Origin: Methanolinea sp.
GTDB lineage: Archaea > Halobacteriota > Methanomicrobia > Methanomicrobiales > Methanospirillaceae
Length of the DNA stretch: 64,000 nucleotides
Assembly: GCA_016699325.1 (NCBI GenBank)
Contig: CP064971.1
Coordinates: 1,426,001-1,490,000 of the forward strand
Direction: 5' to 3'
The position numbers and the translations under genes were made by a program. Shown here in pieces: positions 52,601 to 64,000 of this stretch. Position 1 is the stretch's first letter, and each line of letters starts with the position of its first letter. The notes beneath the pieces are model-generated. The model worked only from the letters and a program-made list of their open reading frames with translations, ran no database searches and was not told the DNA's origin.

Positions 52601-53062
52601 ACCATGAAGTTCGAGGCCTTCATGACCGCCTACCGGGCCATCGATGCAAATTTCAGGGGTATTTTCGCCCGCCTCACCAGCGGGAGCGGCAGGCTTATTC
52701 TCGAGAACGAGGAGGATCCGTTCAAGGGCGGGCTCTCGTTTGCCGTGCAACCGCGGGACAAGGCGGTCCACCTACTCTCCGCTCTATCCGGCGGGGAGAA
52801 GTCGCTCACCACGCTGGCCTTCATCTTCTCCATCCAGCAGCACCTCCCGGCGCCGTTCTATGCATTTGACGAGGTGGATATGTCGCTTGATGGATCCAAC
52901 GTGGAACGGATCGGCGAGATGATCCGGGATCTCTCCGGGACCTCGCAGTTCATCATCGTCTCCCTCCGCAAGCCGATGATCGAAGGGGCCGACCGGATTC
53001 TGGGCGTGACGCTCCTCCCGGACAAGAGCTCGTTCGTGACCGGGGTCAGGGCCGATGTCTGA
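49622..53062 (+). CDS. smc: Chromosome segregation protein SMC
   Basis: 1146 residues, TTG start (HITELEIDNFKSF is the normal SMC beginning). Walker A: GPNGSGKSN (31-39). Long coiled coils flank a hinge at about 505-640. Signature LSALSGGEKSLTTLAF and Walker B FYAFDEVDMSLDG close the ATPase head. It is the loop-forming ATPase of the archaeal condensin. Overlaps scpA by eight bases. Confidence 0.95.
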   Translation: MHITELEIDNFKSFIKKAKIPFFEGFTVISGPNGSGKSNIIDSILFVLALSSSRTLRAEKLTDLINLNSGKQTAEVSLSFSDGTRIRRRIKRTASGYYSYTYLNEKPCKQADITDFLSRHGIIPHGYNVVMQGDVTRIIEMSDFERRKIIDEIAGVAEFDAKKEQAIRELEVVRERIEREEMLLSELSQRLGELAEERKQALKYREWQEKLRKLETCRAGAFLNAKEKDLASLVRVIADQELALSRVASDRSLEENEWSYLKADLDDIARQINQKSGTEYLKLIADLEEAKGVIRLSEQAIGRARKEKEANLEGMNRSFVDQKRAEERITECTNAIREMTIDRTNLAMETAAARGQIEKLGAEIQDQSRDVEGARDKLFSLMQAIEAEKANRSGILHQKDLILEKSRMRTLERERLEERLREIEGDLASRVVQRKREEQQESSLREEKKAIEQEISALEASVFAKRSSAERLREELRGIEHETMRLEAQQQAQGEPGSRALEAVLAMAGVHGTIARLGKAPPEYTTALNVAAGGKLHYVVVDDDKVAAAAIRYLKDQKLGRLTFLPLAKLRPAPLPELPDNGIIGHAVRMLEYEPQFEPAFRVVFGATVVVESLDRGRQLLGKYRMVTRDGELLERSGAMTGGSFKKPPRGFGAAVEDEIDRLRQRAGEIRSEIADLENAVKQGSAGIEERRGRRSAIDGELQRFTITAEEIGRQSDLFSQEKERVEGVLAVFAEEVRSGTADLAALEASLDTSTGEIAQLTRRMEQLKKRLDDTTIPALTESLEKKRRELDDAERRLRNKESDIADLSRERQHFVARVEELKGEKTRLAEVNRQIDADIASAEAQIEESREAIQKVEERQKEFSGELDGLRTRHSDTANAIHESEKKLLEFDSAKERIAIQLDALHGRQASLAAEIESLRGEVGEVTTDLSLSEIEDGIAEASTAMRKIGAVNMLAIEEYDRVESRVNERQEKKEILSRERTTLLSRIERFETMKFEAFMTAYRAIDANFRGIFARLTSGSGRLILENEEDPFKGGLSFAVQPRDKAVHLLSALSGGEKSLTTLAFIFSIQQHLPAPFYAFDEVDMSLDGSNVERIGEMIRDLSGTSQFIIVSLRKPMIEGADRILGVTLLPDKSSFVTGVRADV

Positions 53063-53762
53063 AGAGCCTGTCGAGATCCTGGTCCAGATGGCCGATCGGG
53101 GTGAGATCGATCCATGGAATATCGACATCGTCGAGGTGACCGACCGGTTCCTCTCCGAGCTGGAGCGGAGGAAGGAGCTCGACCTCCGCATCTCGGGCCG
53201 GACGCTCTTCTACGCGGCGCTCCTCCTGCGGATGAAGTCCGAGTACCTGGATATGGCGGTCGACGAGGGTGTGCTCGACGAGTTCCTGGAAGACGAGGAC
53301 GATGGAATCGACCTTTCCGGAGAGTTCCCGGAAGGGGCGGGGGGACCGATCGAGCAACTCGAGCGGGAGATCCGGCGGAGACTTGACCGCAAGAACCTGC
53401 GCAAGCGGCCGGTCACCCTCTTCGAGCTGATCCTCGAGCTGAAGAACGCTGAGAAGGAGCAGCGGCGTCGACAGCGGTTCCGCGATCCCTTTTCCATGGG
53501 CCTGATGGACGTGGAGGAAGTGGTGGGTATTGCCCACGAGGAGAACTACCGAGAGGCCGCAGAAACGGTGCTCTCTCAGTGCGAGGCAGCGATTTCTGCC
53601 GAAGGGGTGATGACCCTCCACGAGCTTGCCAGGCTTCTTGGCAGGGGGATCCTCGATGTCTACATTCCGCTCCTCTACCTGATGTTCGAGGGGAAGCTCT
53701 CGCTCTGGCAAGAGGAGTTCTTCGGAGAGATCCTGGTCCAGTCCTGCCGCGCAGGCGAGTAA
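53055..53762 (+). CDS. scpA: Segregation and condensation protein ScpA
   Basis: 235 residues, overlapping smc by eight bases. Kleisin that bridges the SMC heads. N-terminal signature PVEILVQMADRGEIDPWNID (quoted in full at 20), then FLSELERRKELDLRISG and ALLLRMKSEYL. The C-terminal winged-helix part includes EGVMTLHELARLL and FEGKLSLWQEEFFGEI. ScpB is not in the window. Confidence 0.93.
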   Translation: MSEEPVEILVQMADRGEIDPWNIDIVEVTDRFLSELERRKELDLRISGRTLFYAALLLRMKSEYLDMAVDEGVLDEFLEDEDDGIDLSGEFPEGAGGPIEQLEREIRRRLDRKNLRKRPVTLFELILELKNAEKEQRRRQRFRDPFSMGLMDVEEVVGIAHEENYREAAETVLSQCEAAISAEGVMTLHELARLLGRGILDVYIPLLYLMFEGKLSLWQEEFFGEILVQSCRAGE

Positions 53763-54345
53763 CCCCTCAACCGGAGCCCTGGTAGCGCTAACGGAGTGCA
53801 GAATCCTGGTCCTTTTTTAACAAATGATGATAGGTGATGGAGTTTATGTCTCGTAGTGGTGTTGGTTATTTGGATCAGTTTTTATAGTGGTGGGATCCAA
53901 ATGATATGGTTCGCCTGCACTGGTTCAGCGTGTCTGTTCCGCTGGCGATGGCAAGATATCACCGCTCACGCCCACCAGGGAAGGGCGATGGATTGATATA
54001 TGATTGAGGACAATAATTAAGTCCTCATATTGCGATGATGAATCGGACGCTGCTGCGAGGAAATGTCTGGTTCTGATGCCGGAAGATCCCACTATAAGGC
54101 CGGACTCACAGCGGCCGTGTGATCGTGCCCGGCAGACAGGTTCTGATCGTTCAGGGCTGTCATACCATCCCGTTTCCTCGGAATGGTTAAATACCAACAA
54201 TGCGAACAACATACCCTCTGTGATGGAGAACCAACCACCCCGGTAGGCCGGAATTGGTTCTGACGTTGGTACTGGCAATGCGGAAATCTGCAATGGTAAC
54301 CGCTAATTCCTCGAAATTTCATCCGATAGTGTGCATTACTTGAGA
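53763..54345 (+). promoter_or_regulatory. Leader and promoter region of the rRNA operon
   Basis: No gene. A T-run at about 53813-53818 may end the smc-scpA transcript. TATA candidates: GATATATG near 53995-54002, followed by a hairpin-forming dyad (GAGGAC 54006-54011, GTCCTC 54021-54026), and TTAAATA at 54187-54193. Two promoters in series are plausible for an rRNA operon. The 3' part holds the 5' arm of the 16S processing stem. Confidence 0.5.
54274..54303 (+). other. 16S processing stem, 5' arm, with bulge-helix-bulge
   Basis: The arm pairs with 55831-55859. Order: GGCAAT (54274-54279), GCGG (54280-54283), bulge AAA (54284-54286), TCTGCA, one unpaired A, TGGTAACCGC (54294-54303). With the other arm this gives the canonical four-base-pair helix flanked by three-nucleotide bulges cut by the archaeal splicing endonuclease. 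Confidence 0.8.
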
Positions 54346-55812
<1,467 letters not shown>

Positions 55813-55830
55813 AATGACAAATTTCAGGAT

Positions 55831-55859
55831 GCGGTTACCATGCAGACTGCACAATTGCC
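55831..55859 (+). other. 16S processing stem, 3' arm
   Basis: GCGGTTACCA (55831-55840), TGCAGA, CTGC (55847-55850), bulge ACA (55851-55853), ATTGCC (55854-55859); complements 54274-54303. GCGG/CTGC is the central four-pair helix, including one G-U pair. Confidence 0.8.
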
Positions 55860-55877
55860 GGTGTCAGCAAGGACAGA

Positions 55878-55950
55878 GGGCTCATAGCTCAGCTGGAAGA
55901 GCGCCGCCTTTGCAAGGCGGAGGCCCTGGGTTCAAATCCCAGTGAGTCCA
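55878..55950 (+). tRNA. tRNA-Ala (anticodon TGC)
   Basis: 73 bases in the 16S-23S spacer. Acceptor GGGCTCA/TGAGTCC with the G3-U70 identity pair of alanine tRNAs; anticodon loop TTTGCAA; T-arm CTGGGTTCAAATCCCAG. Spacer tRNA-Ala is usual in methanogens. CCA is not encoded. Confidence 0.95.
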
Positions 55951-56027
55951 CTTTCGATGCACCTGGAGATGTGAGTCACCAGGGAAGGGCTGAGAGTCAA
56001 GCCAATGACTCAAAGAGGCCGTGTAGA

Positions 56028-56059
56028 GGTTTGCACTCAGGACGTTAAATGGGTTTGAC
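56028..56059 (+). other. 23S processing stem, 5' arm, with bulge-helix-bulge
   Basis: GGTTTGCACTCAG (56028-56040) and GA pair with TT and CTGAGTGCAAACC at 59002-59016. Then CGTT (56043-56046), bulge AAA (56047-56049) and TGGGTTTGAC (56050-56059), pairing with 58985-58994. CGTT/GACG is the central four-pair helix. Confidence 0.8.
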
Positions 56060-56060
56060 G

Positions 56061-58981
<2,921 letters not shown>

Positions 58982-58984
58982 TTA

Positions 58985-59016
58985 GTCAAACCCAGACGAA
59001 ATTCTGAGTGCAAACC
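58985..59016 (+). other. 23S processing stem, 3' arm
   Basis: GTCAAACCCA (58985-58994), GACG (58995-58998), bulge AAA (58999-59001), TT and CTGAGTGCAAACC (59004-59016). Complements 56028-56059 and completes the bulge-helix-bulge. Confidence 0.8.
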
Positions 59017-59153
59017 GAGAAATTATATCCTCATCTGTCATACACTTGAAGGTATCTGGCAGAGACATCTCTCTCATCGGTAACATCACCCTTCCCAAAA
59101 AGGGAGTGATAGCAATTACGAGAGCGGATATCCCTGTCATCTACACGACCCTT

Positions 59154-59225
59154 GCCAAGGTGGCGGAGCGGCTACGCGGTTGACTGCAGATCAACTACAC
59201 TCCGGTTCAAATCCGGACCTTGGCT
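59154..59225 (+). tRNA. tRNA-Cys (anticodon GCA)
   Basis: 72 bases between 23S and 5S. Acceptor GCCAAGG/CCTTGGC, discriminator T (U73 is the cysteine identity base), anticodon stem-loop GTTGA-CTGCAGA-TCAAC, T-arm TCCGGTTCAAATCCGGA. CCA not encoded. Confidence 0.94.
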
Positions 59226-59230
59226 TTGGG

Positions 59231-59353
59231 TAATTGCGGCCATAGCAGTCGGGGAACACCTGGACTCATTCCGAACCCAGCAGTTAAGCCGACTCACGTG
59301 GTATGCTGTACTGAGGTACGCGAGTCCCCGGGAACCATACCTCGCTGCAATTA
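59231..59353 (+). rRNA. rrf: 5S ribosomal RNA (ends approximate)
   Basis: About 123 bases; closing stem TAATTGCGGC / GCTGCAATTA; CATTCCGAACCCAGCAGTTAAGCC-type loop (quoted in part: CCGAACCCAGCAGTTAAG) and GGGAACCATACC are typical of 5S. Last RNA of the operon, six bases after tRNA-Cys. Confidence 0.93.
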
Positions 59354-59413
59354 CCCTTTCTTGCAATGATAATTGGTGTTGTTTTTATTACTTTTAACTA
59401 GGTATGCTGTGTT

Positions 59414-59818
59414 TTACAATTTCAAAATCGGGCTTACTTTACCAGGATAAACGTGAATTAGCCCATATACAGCCATCGAGACCGCCATATTGTAGCAATT
59501 GAACTTCACCATTCCTTCACGGGAAGAGGTAGTGGCTGATTCGCCGAATATTCGTTTCACAGCGGAAAAACACTCCCTCGCTCTTCCATCTATTCCCGTA
59601 TCCTGCCTTGTCTACCCATTCTCGATAGCCTCCGCTCTTCACACGCTTGCCGACACAATTAGCGCGATAGTGTGATCCGGTGGATCTTGTGGCAGCGTTC
59701 TCCCGTGTTTTGGCTCCTGATTTGATTCCTCGTAGACAAGGGACCTGGTCAAATCCTCCATCACCTGGAACCTGGCAGATAGGATGTGCGTTACCTCCAT
59801 TGCCTGATCAATGAAATC
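59414..59818 (-). pseudogene. IS4/IS5-type DDE transposase C-terminus, frameshifted
   Basis: On the minus strand the frame gives GGFDQVPCLRGIKSGAKTRE, then GYREWVDKAGYGNRWKSEGV; a one-base insertion in a T-run (gtgTTTTTcc) shifts it, and in the next frame SAVKRIFGESATTSSREGMV and a tail ending VYPGKVSPILKL-stop (59414-59416) follow. W-K-x-E-x-x-FSAVKR is the region with the last acidic catalytic residue. A second frame break lies near 59770. Inactive relic; its 3' 60 bases match the copy at 62462-62623. Confidence 0.7.
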
Positions 59819-60064
59819 AAAAGAGAGGTAAAACTCGGCCTAGCTTCACGAGTCGCTCGTTATATACGGTACAAAGCAAGAATAGCTACATGCGGTCGTC
59901 CCCATCGCTCTTTCTTTGTCGCGATAGAATGGTGGGAATTTCGTGATCTTCAGATTTTCTGTATTTTGGTAATCTTTAGCCAGATTTATTCAACACAGCA
60001 GGAAGGTGTGAAAATTATTATGCATGAAACGAGATCTGCGGAAAACAGAATAACCATATAGCTC
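59819..60064. other. Short gene-free stretch beside the transposase relic
   Basis: No gene. The bases here are less GC-rich than most of the window and separate the relic from the glycosyltransferase stop at 60065. No repeat or terminal inverted repeat of the element could be recognised. Confidence 0.35.
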
Positions 60065-61216
60065 TTACGGGAACCTTTGAACCGAGCGTTTCTGTGCACT
60101 GATTCTATGGTAATGCTCTTCGAGGTAATCAGTAATCACGTTCCAATCGTATCCCTGTGCTTTCTGGCGGCAAATGGCAGAGCGTCTTGATGTATCGGCC
60201 AGGACTTCATGTATTTTAATTGCCATGTCTTTTGAATCAAGCCGGGACAATGCCCCGCATCCATGACCTGCAAAGACCGCACTCGCATTCTGAGGATGGT
60301 CGATGGTTACAACAGGAAGACCACAGGCTAGTGCTTCAAGAGCCGCAATTCCGAAACCTTCACGGGTTGACGGCAGTACAAATACTTTCGATGATTTCAT
60401 ATGGGCATTTATATCCTCGGGTGAGGGCAGGAACCCGGTAAATACAACATTATCATTCAATCCCCACATTTCAGTCATCAATTTAAGATTGTGACGCTCC
60501 GGTCCGTCTCCAATAATCATGCATGTAATATCAGGATGTGTCTCTTTGAGAATAACGATTGATTCAAGCAAGATATCGATATGTTTCTCTTTTATGAGCC
60601 GACCAGCAAAAATAAGATCGGAAGATTGATCGGATGGGATGATTGCATCAATTGCTTCCAGATCAATACCATTCGGGATAATTTTTATTTCTTTGTCTCT
60701 CACCAGCTTCTGGAGACCTTCTTTTGTGAGCTCTGAAACTGCTACCGCATGGGAAGAGTTATGCGCAACGACACGTTCAAGGAATTTCCCGGCACAACCA
60801 GGAAATCCGATATAGTCGTACCAATAGCCATTCCAAACTTCATGCCAGGTGATTATGAGGGGAGATCCTGTTATGCGATTGGAAAGCACCGCACTCAGCG
60901 CAGAGAAAAACGGGAACTGTTGGCAATCAATCACGTCGAAATCTTCCTTCACCAGTGGCAGGAATACGGATAACCCAAAAATGATGGCCTGGGAGTATGT
61001 TCTTCTCCCTCTCCGGTACAGTGACCGGGGACTGCAAGTCCCATGAAGGGTGACACCACCTTTCTTGAGGATCTTCTCTTCGCCCCATACACGCATACCA
61101 TAAATGTGGACGTCATGGCCTCGTTTGGCGAGCCTCTGAGAGATTTCCCATACTCTCCTCTCAACCCCTCCGGTAATATATGGGTAGACAGCATCGTAGA
61201 CATAAGCGATGCGCAT
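60065..61216 (-). CDS. Glycosyltransferase, GT-B fold (GT4-like)
   Basis: 383 residues. Begins IAYVYDAVYPYITGGVERRV, typical of GT4 enzymes, and contains DLIFAGRLIKEKHIDILLES, then VLPSTREGFGIAALEALACG with the E-x7-E nucleotide-sugar site. No membrane segment. It likely adds sugars to a lipid-linked or surface polysaccharide or glycoprotein glycan. It lies six bases downstream of the GT2 gene. The pair is flanked by transposase relics, and its base composition is lower in GC than the window. Confidence 0.88.
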   Translation of the reverse strand: MRIAYVYDAVYPYITGGVERRVWEISQRLAKRGHDVHIYGMRVWGEEKILKKGGVTLHGTCSPRSLYRRGRRTYSQAIIFGLSVFLPLVKEDFDVIDCQQFPFFSALSAVLSNRITGSPLIITWHEVWNGYWYDYIGFPGCAGKFLERVVAHNSSHAVAVSELTKEGLQKLVRDKEIKIIPNGIDLEAIDAIIPSDQSSDLIFAGRLIKEKHIDILLESIVILKETHPDITCMIIGDGPERHNLKLMTEMWGLNDNVVFTGFLPSPEDINAHMKSSKVFVLPSTREGFGIAALEALACGLPVVTIDHPQNASAVFAGHGCGALSRLDSKDMAIKIHEVLADTSRRSAICRQKAQGYDWNVITDYLEEHYHRISAQKRSVQRFP

Positions 61217-61222
61217 AGTCCC

Positions 61223-62377
61223 TCAGTCAGAGAAAGGTTCCCTGTTCAGACACATCATACTGATAAGTACCGCGATGAAGACAATCTCAACGCCAACCGT
61301 GACCAGTGCCAGGGACAACGTTGCATTGGTAATTTCATTGAGGGCACCAAATCCTGATATGATCCATTCATAGAGAATATAGCCGCCAAGGCATACTCCT
61401 GCAATAATGAACACTGATCCCATTATCAAAAATTTTTCGAGGTTCTGATAGTTCAATAAAATATCTTCTGTCAGGCCTTCTTTTCCATACCCATGCAAGC
61501 TCGAATATATTTTGATGACAATGCCGAAAAAGAACAGCTGAATGCCCCCCATCATGAGCATTGTTCCAAGAATGAACGAATGGGTTCGTGCAGAGGGGTC
61601 ACCCGAAGGATCATGGAATGCTCCCATCAGAATAAGCCCAAAGATCACAGAGAGCATTCCGGGAACAGCAAGAAAGGGAATTGGTTTCAAGAGGAGGAAA
61701 AATCGAAGATGACGCCATCCATCGGAAAAGCTTGCAAGCTTGGATGGCGCTATTCTCGGGTAATAGGTTATCGGGACCTCGGAGATTTTTAACCCTTCCC
61801 GGGACGCATTTATGAGCATCTCCGAGGCGAATTCCATCCCGCAACTTTGGAGATGAAGACTTTCCAAAGCATCGGAACGAATCGCCCTGAACCCACTATG
61901 GGTATCTGTGAAATTGGTATGAAAGATCTTGTTGAGGACAAATGTGAGAAATGGATTCCCAATGTACCGGTGGAGAGGGGTCATTGCCCCTTTCGTTATT
62001 GTTCCCCTGAACCGCGATCCCACCACCAAGTCGAAACCTTTTTCCATTTCATGAATAAGGAGCGGGATCTCGTTGAAATCATAGGTATTGTCAGCGTCAC
62101 CAATGACGATATACCGCCCCCTGACATGCGTAAAAGCTTCCATGTATGCACATCCATATCCTCGTGATTTTGGATGGACGACCCTTGCTCCGAGAGATCG
62201 GGCTATTTCCGGGGTTTTATCGGTTGAGGAATCTGTAACAATTATTTCTCCGTTTATCCCTTGATTTTTGAAAACATTCTGTATTTTCCTAATGCAGGTC
62301 TCAATGGTCTGTTCTTCGTTCAAGGTCGGTAATATGACACTTAATTCGATTGGTTTTCCTGTAAATTCAGAAATCAA
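61223..62377 (-). CDS. Family 2 glycosyltransferase with C-terminal membrane helices
   Basis: 384 residues. The GT2 catalytic domain (1-235) resembles dolichol-phosphate mannosyl- or glucosyltransferases: LSVILPTLNEEQTIE, VTDSSTDKTPEIA, GYGCAYMEAF, IGDADNTYDFNEIP (DxD), and DTHSGFRAIRSDAL. Four hydrophobic segments follow (about 240-260, 275-300, 320-345 and 350-375). It likely charges a polyprenyl phosphate with sugar for surface glycans. First gene of a two-gene operon with the GT4 enzyme. Confidence 0.9.
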   Translation of the reverse strand: MISEFTGKPIELSVILPTLNEEQTIETCIRKIQNVFKNQGINGEIIVTDSSTDKTPEIARSLGARVVHPKSRGYGCAYMEAFTHVRGRYIVIGDADNTYDFNEIPLLIHEMEKGFDLVVGSRFRGTITKGAMTPLHRYIGNPFLTFVLNKIFHTNFTDTHSGFRAIRSDALESLHLQSCGMEFASEMLINASREGLKISEVPITYYPRIAPSKLASFSDGWRHLRFFLLLKPIPFLAVPGMLSVIFGLILMGAFHDPSGDPSARTHSFILGTMLMMGGIQLFFFGIVIKIYSSLHGYGKEGLTEDILLNYQNLEKFLIMGSVFIIAGVCLGGYILYEWIISGFGALNEITNATLSLALVTVGVEIVFIAVLISMMCLNREPFSD

Positions 62378-62461
62378 ATACCTTCACCCGGGAATTATGT
62401 GGAGTCTTATTGTTTGAGTATTAATTTGTGGTTATTAGAATAAACCCCTACCGCATCTGAA
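62378..62461. other. Short AT-rich promoter region of the glycosyltransferase pair
   Basis: AT-rich; on the minus strand several AATAA/TTAAT boxes near 62405-62430 could be the TATA element for the glycosyltransferase genes. No ribosome binding site is clear. Confidence 0.35.
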
Positions 62462-62623
62462 ATGAACTGGTTTTACGGGATGAGATGGAAGATCGAAGGG
62501 GTGTTTTCTGCCGTGAAACGAACATTTGGTGGATCGTTAACCGCCTCTTTTCGTGAAGGAATGAAGCGTGAAGGAATGGTGAAGTTCAATTGCTACAATG
62601 TGCTGGTCCCGATGGCTGTATAG
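62462..62623 (+). pseudogene. IS4/IS5-type DDE transposase C-terminus, second copy
   Basis: 53 codons: MNWFYGMRWKIEGVFSAVKR, FGGSLTASFREGMKREGMV and KFNCYNVLVPMAV-stop. The W-x-I-E-G-x-FSAVKR region corresponds to the relic at 59414-59818 but the two differ. Here CGTGAAGGAATG is repeated after three bases, a small internal duplication. The similarity goes on beyond the stop (TTCTGGTAAAATAATGCCGAT), so the true end has been lost. Inactive. Confidence 0.7.
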
Positions 62624-62745
62624 GGACAAATTCAGGTTTGTTCTGGTAAAATAATGCCGATTTGAAATTGTACGACACCACAAGGATATCAGAATTATTT
62701 TATACTGTGTTCACGTACCTTGTAGACGCAATTTCTATCCGTTGC

Positions 62746-62819
62746 GGGCTCGTGGTCTAGCTGGTTATGACGTCGCCTTGACATGGCGGAGGTCAGGAGT
62801 TCGAATCTCCTCGAGCCCA
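62746..62819 (+). tRNA. tRNA-Val (anticodon GAC)
   Basis: 74 bases; acceptor GGGCTCG/CGAGCCC, discriminator A; anticodon loop TTGACAT, reading GUC/GUU; T-arm CAGGAGTTCGAATCTCCTG. CCA not encoded. It lies just beyond the second transposase relic. Confidence 0.93.
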
Positions 62820-63118
62820 TCCCTGTTTTTCCGTTATGGAAGAGGTGAAACGGCACGGTTTAACACTTGCGCCTGGGAACAAATCCATCTTGGCACCGGG
62901 GGCATATTTGGTATGCCAATCTTCAAATTCGAGACTTTCTTCTCCTCTTCGTGAAGTGTTATGAGGAAATATACGAGAAAGAAGAGTGCGGCCGGAAAAA
63001 GAAACGCACCAAGGGATCCCAAGTGGATTGCAAGTCCGGTGGCCAGAGGGTAGAGTGACAGTATCAGTCCTTTCGATCCGGGAAAAGGTATAGAAAGGAT
63101 GATTTCTAATGCATCACC
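62820..63118. other. Region without a supported gene; hydrophobic open frame on the minus strand
   Basis: A minus-strand frame through about 62834-63115 encodes two hydrophobic stretches and a charged tail, but has no good start codon. It could be a truncated membrane protein gene or chance. GGTATAGAAA near 63086 may be the TATA element for the gene at 63119. Confidence 0.35.
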
Positions 63119-63844
63119 ATGGGGCGGATAATCGAAGACCCTGCACTCCGCAACAAAACCCTGGTATTCAGGGACCGGACTGATGCAGGTGTCAGACTCG
63201 CGAAATTTACCCGCGAGCATCTCAGGCTTGATACACCCATGGTGTGTGCCATCCCGGCAGGGGGCATCCCGGTCGGGCTGGAGCTGGCCCGGGTATTTCA
63301 TACCGATCTGGTGCCCGCGGTGGTACGGAAGCTGAAGATCCCCTGGAACCCTGAAGCGGGGTTTGGAGCCATGACCTGGGACGGACGGATCTTCCTGAAC
63401 CAGCCGCTGGCAAGCCAGCTCCGCCTTTCCCCCGAAGAGATCAGGTTGGCTAAGGAACAGACACAGGAAGTTATCAGGCAGCGAATGGAACTTTTTGCAA
63501 GAGGGCAGCCCCCTCCGTCATTTCGCCACCGGACTGTCGTCCTGACCGATGACGGTCTCGCGTCGGGTTACACCATGCTTGCAGCAATCGAAGCGGTCAT
63601 TTCCGATGAGCCCGATCGGATTGTAGTTGCGGTGCCGACAGGATCAAGGGGGGCAGCCGCTCTCGTCGCAGAAAAATCTGAATCGGTCGTCTGCATGAAC
63701 CTGAAGGATAGGTATCCCTTTGCCGTGGCTGATGCTTACCGGAACTGGCACGATCTTTCAGATGAGGAAGTTCTCGAGTACCTTGATCTTAGCGGAAGAA
63801 ATCCGCAAAGGCTGACTCCACGATCCGATGATTTCCCGGCTTAG
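63119..63844 (+). CDS. Phosphoribosyltransferase-family protein
   Basis: 241 residues. Type I PRTase fold: IPAGGIPVGLELARV near the N-terminus and the PRPP loop VVLTDDGLASGYTMLAA at about residues 140-157, with VAVPTGSRGAA after it. It resembles the broad group of predicted phosphoribosyltransferases of unknown substrate. No neighbour gives a hint of its pathway. Start ATG 63119 lacks a well-placed ribosome binding site; a leaderless start near a TATA-like box is possible. Confidence 0.8.
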   Translation: MGRIIEDPALRNKTLVFRDRTDAGVRLAKFTREHLRLDTPMVCAIPAGGIPVGLELARVFHTDLVPAVVRKLKIPWNPEAGFGAMTWDGRIFLNQPLASQLRLSPEEIRLAKEQTQEVIRQRMELFARGQPPPSFRHRTVVLTDDGLASGYTMLAAIEAVISDEPDRIVVAVPTGSRGAAALVAEKSESVVCMNLKDRYPFAVADAYRNWHDLSDEEVLEYLDLSGRNPQRLTPRSDDFPA

Positions 63845-64000
63845 GACCTGGCGGGTGCACTCATCGATTCATTTTTTTCCAGTTAAATCATACCCCTCTC
63901 CTGATACGCCCGATCAGCTGGACCGACTGGACTATCCCTGTACTTTTATGAGGGGAACATCCGGGGATTGGGTTCGTGGCTTCAATACAGAGAGGTGGCA
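63845..64000. other. Window end, no supported gene
   Basis: A T-run at about 63872-63878 may terminate the previous gene. An open frame begins at ATG 63949 and runs off the end, too short to judge. Confidence 0.3.

Noticed and set aside
59414..62623. Intact mobile element
   Set aside because: Both transposase copies are truncated or frameshifted and no terminal inverted repeats or target duplications were seen.

Overview
The window is archaeal and comes from a methanogen, most probably of the order Methanomicrobiales (Methanoregula, Methanosphaerula and Methanolinea are the kind of relatives I have in mind; I cannot place it to genus by eye). The evidence is coenzyme F420 biosynthesis (cofG, cofC, cofE), topoisomerase VI, an archaeal RNA polymerase and ribosomal protein superoperon, a mevalonate-type isoprenoid pathway with isopentenyl phosphate kinase, an SMC/ScpA pair, archaeal-type rRNA with bulge-helix-bulge processing stems, and promoters with TATA boxes about 25 nt from the start, several of them apparently leaderless.

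Layout. 1-6.9 kb is a molybdenum/tungsten island: the tail of a TOBE-domain protein, a decayed IS66-type transposase, a MoSto-like storage protein with a MOT1-like transporter, and a ModABC importer operon with a TrmO-like gene between modA and modB. 7.0-7.8 kb holds no gene I can support. 7.8-12.3 kb (minus strand) is hisS and topoisomerase VI B and A. 12.4-15.4 kb is larB-nadM followed by two unknown genes. 15.4-19 kb has a CopG-type regulator, then cobyric acid synthase (cbiP) divergent from a class II, B12-dependent ribonucleotide reductase; one AT box seems to serve both. 19.1-20.8 kb is aIF1 and an archaeal triplet (Era-like GTPase, DUF2073-like protein, Zn-ribbon protein). 21.0-25.0 kb is a run of five CBS-domain genes with about 18 CBS motifs. 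Deoxyhypusine synthase follows.

26.1-39.5 kb is one very long co-directional superoperon: tRNA-Ser, rps13, rps4, rps11, rpoD, rpl18e, rpl13, rps9, rpoN, tRNA-Pro, rpoK, eno, rps2, a MEMO-family gene, mvk, ipk, fni, rnj, a prenyl diphosphate synthase and gltX, followed by an ABC1/UbiB kinase. 41.3-44.2 kb (minus) is cofG-purC-purS-purQ-ftrB, with four-base overlaps; cofC diverges from cofG. 45.2-48.8 kb (minus) is glyA-folD-folP-cofE, a one-carbon/pterin operon. 49.1-53.8 kb is a coiled-coil protein, SMC and ScpA.

54.3-59.4 kb is a complete rRNA operon: 16S, tRNA-Ala, 23S, tRNA-Cys, 5S. 59.4-62.6 kb looks like an acquired segment: two glycosyltransferases lie between two decayed, outward-facing copies of the same type of DDE transposase. 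It ends near a tRNA-Val, and a phosphoribosyltransferase gene closes the window.

The strongest candidates for something not yet described are the five-gene CBS array with a dyad in its leader, the larB-nadM pair with its two uncharacterised partners, the shared promoter linking B12 synthesis to the B12-dependent reductase, and the coiled-coil gene in front of smc-scpA. All functions are read from motifs and context; no database search was possible.
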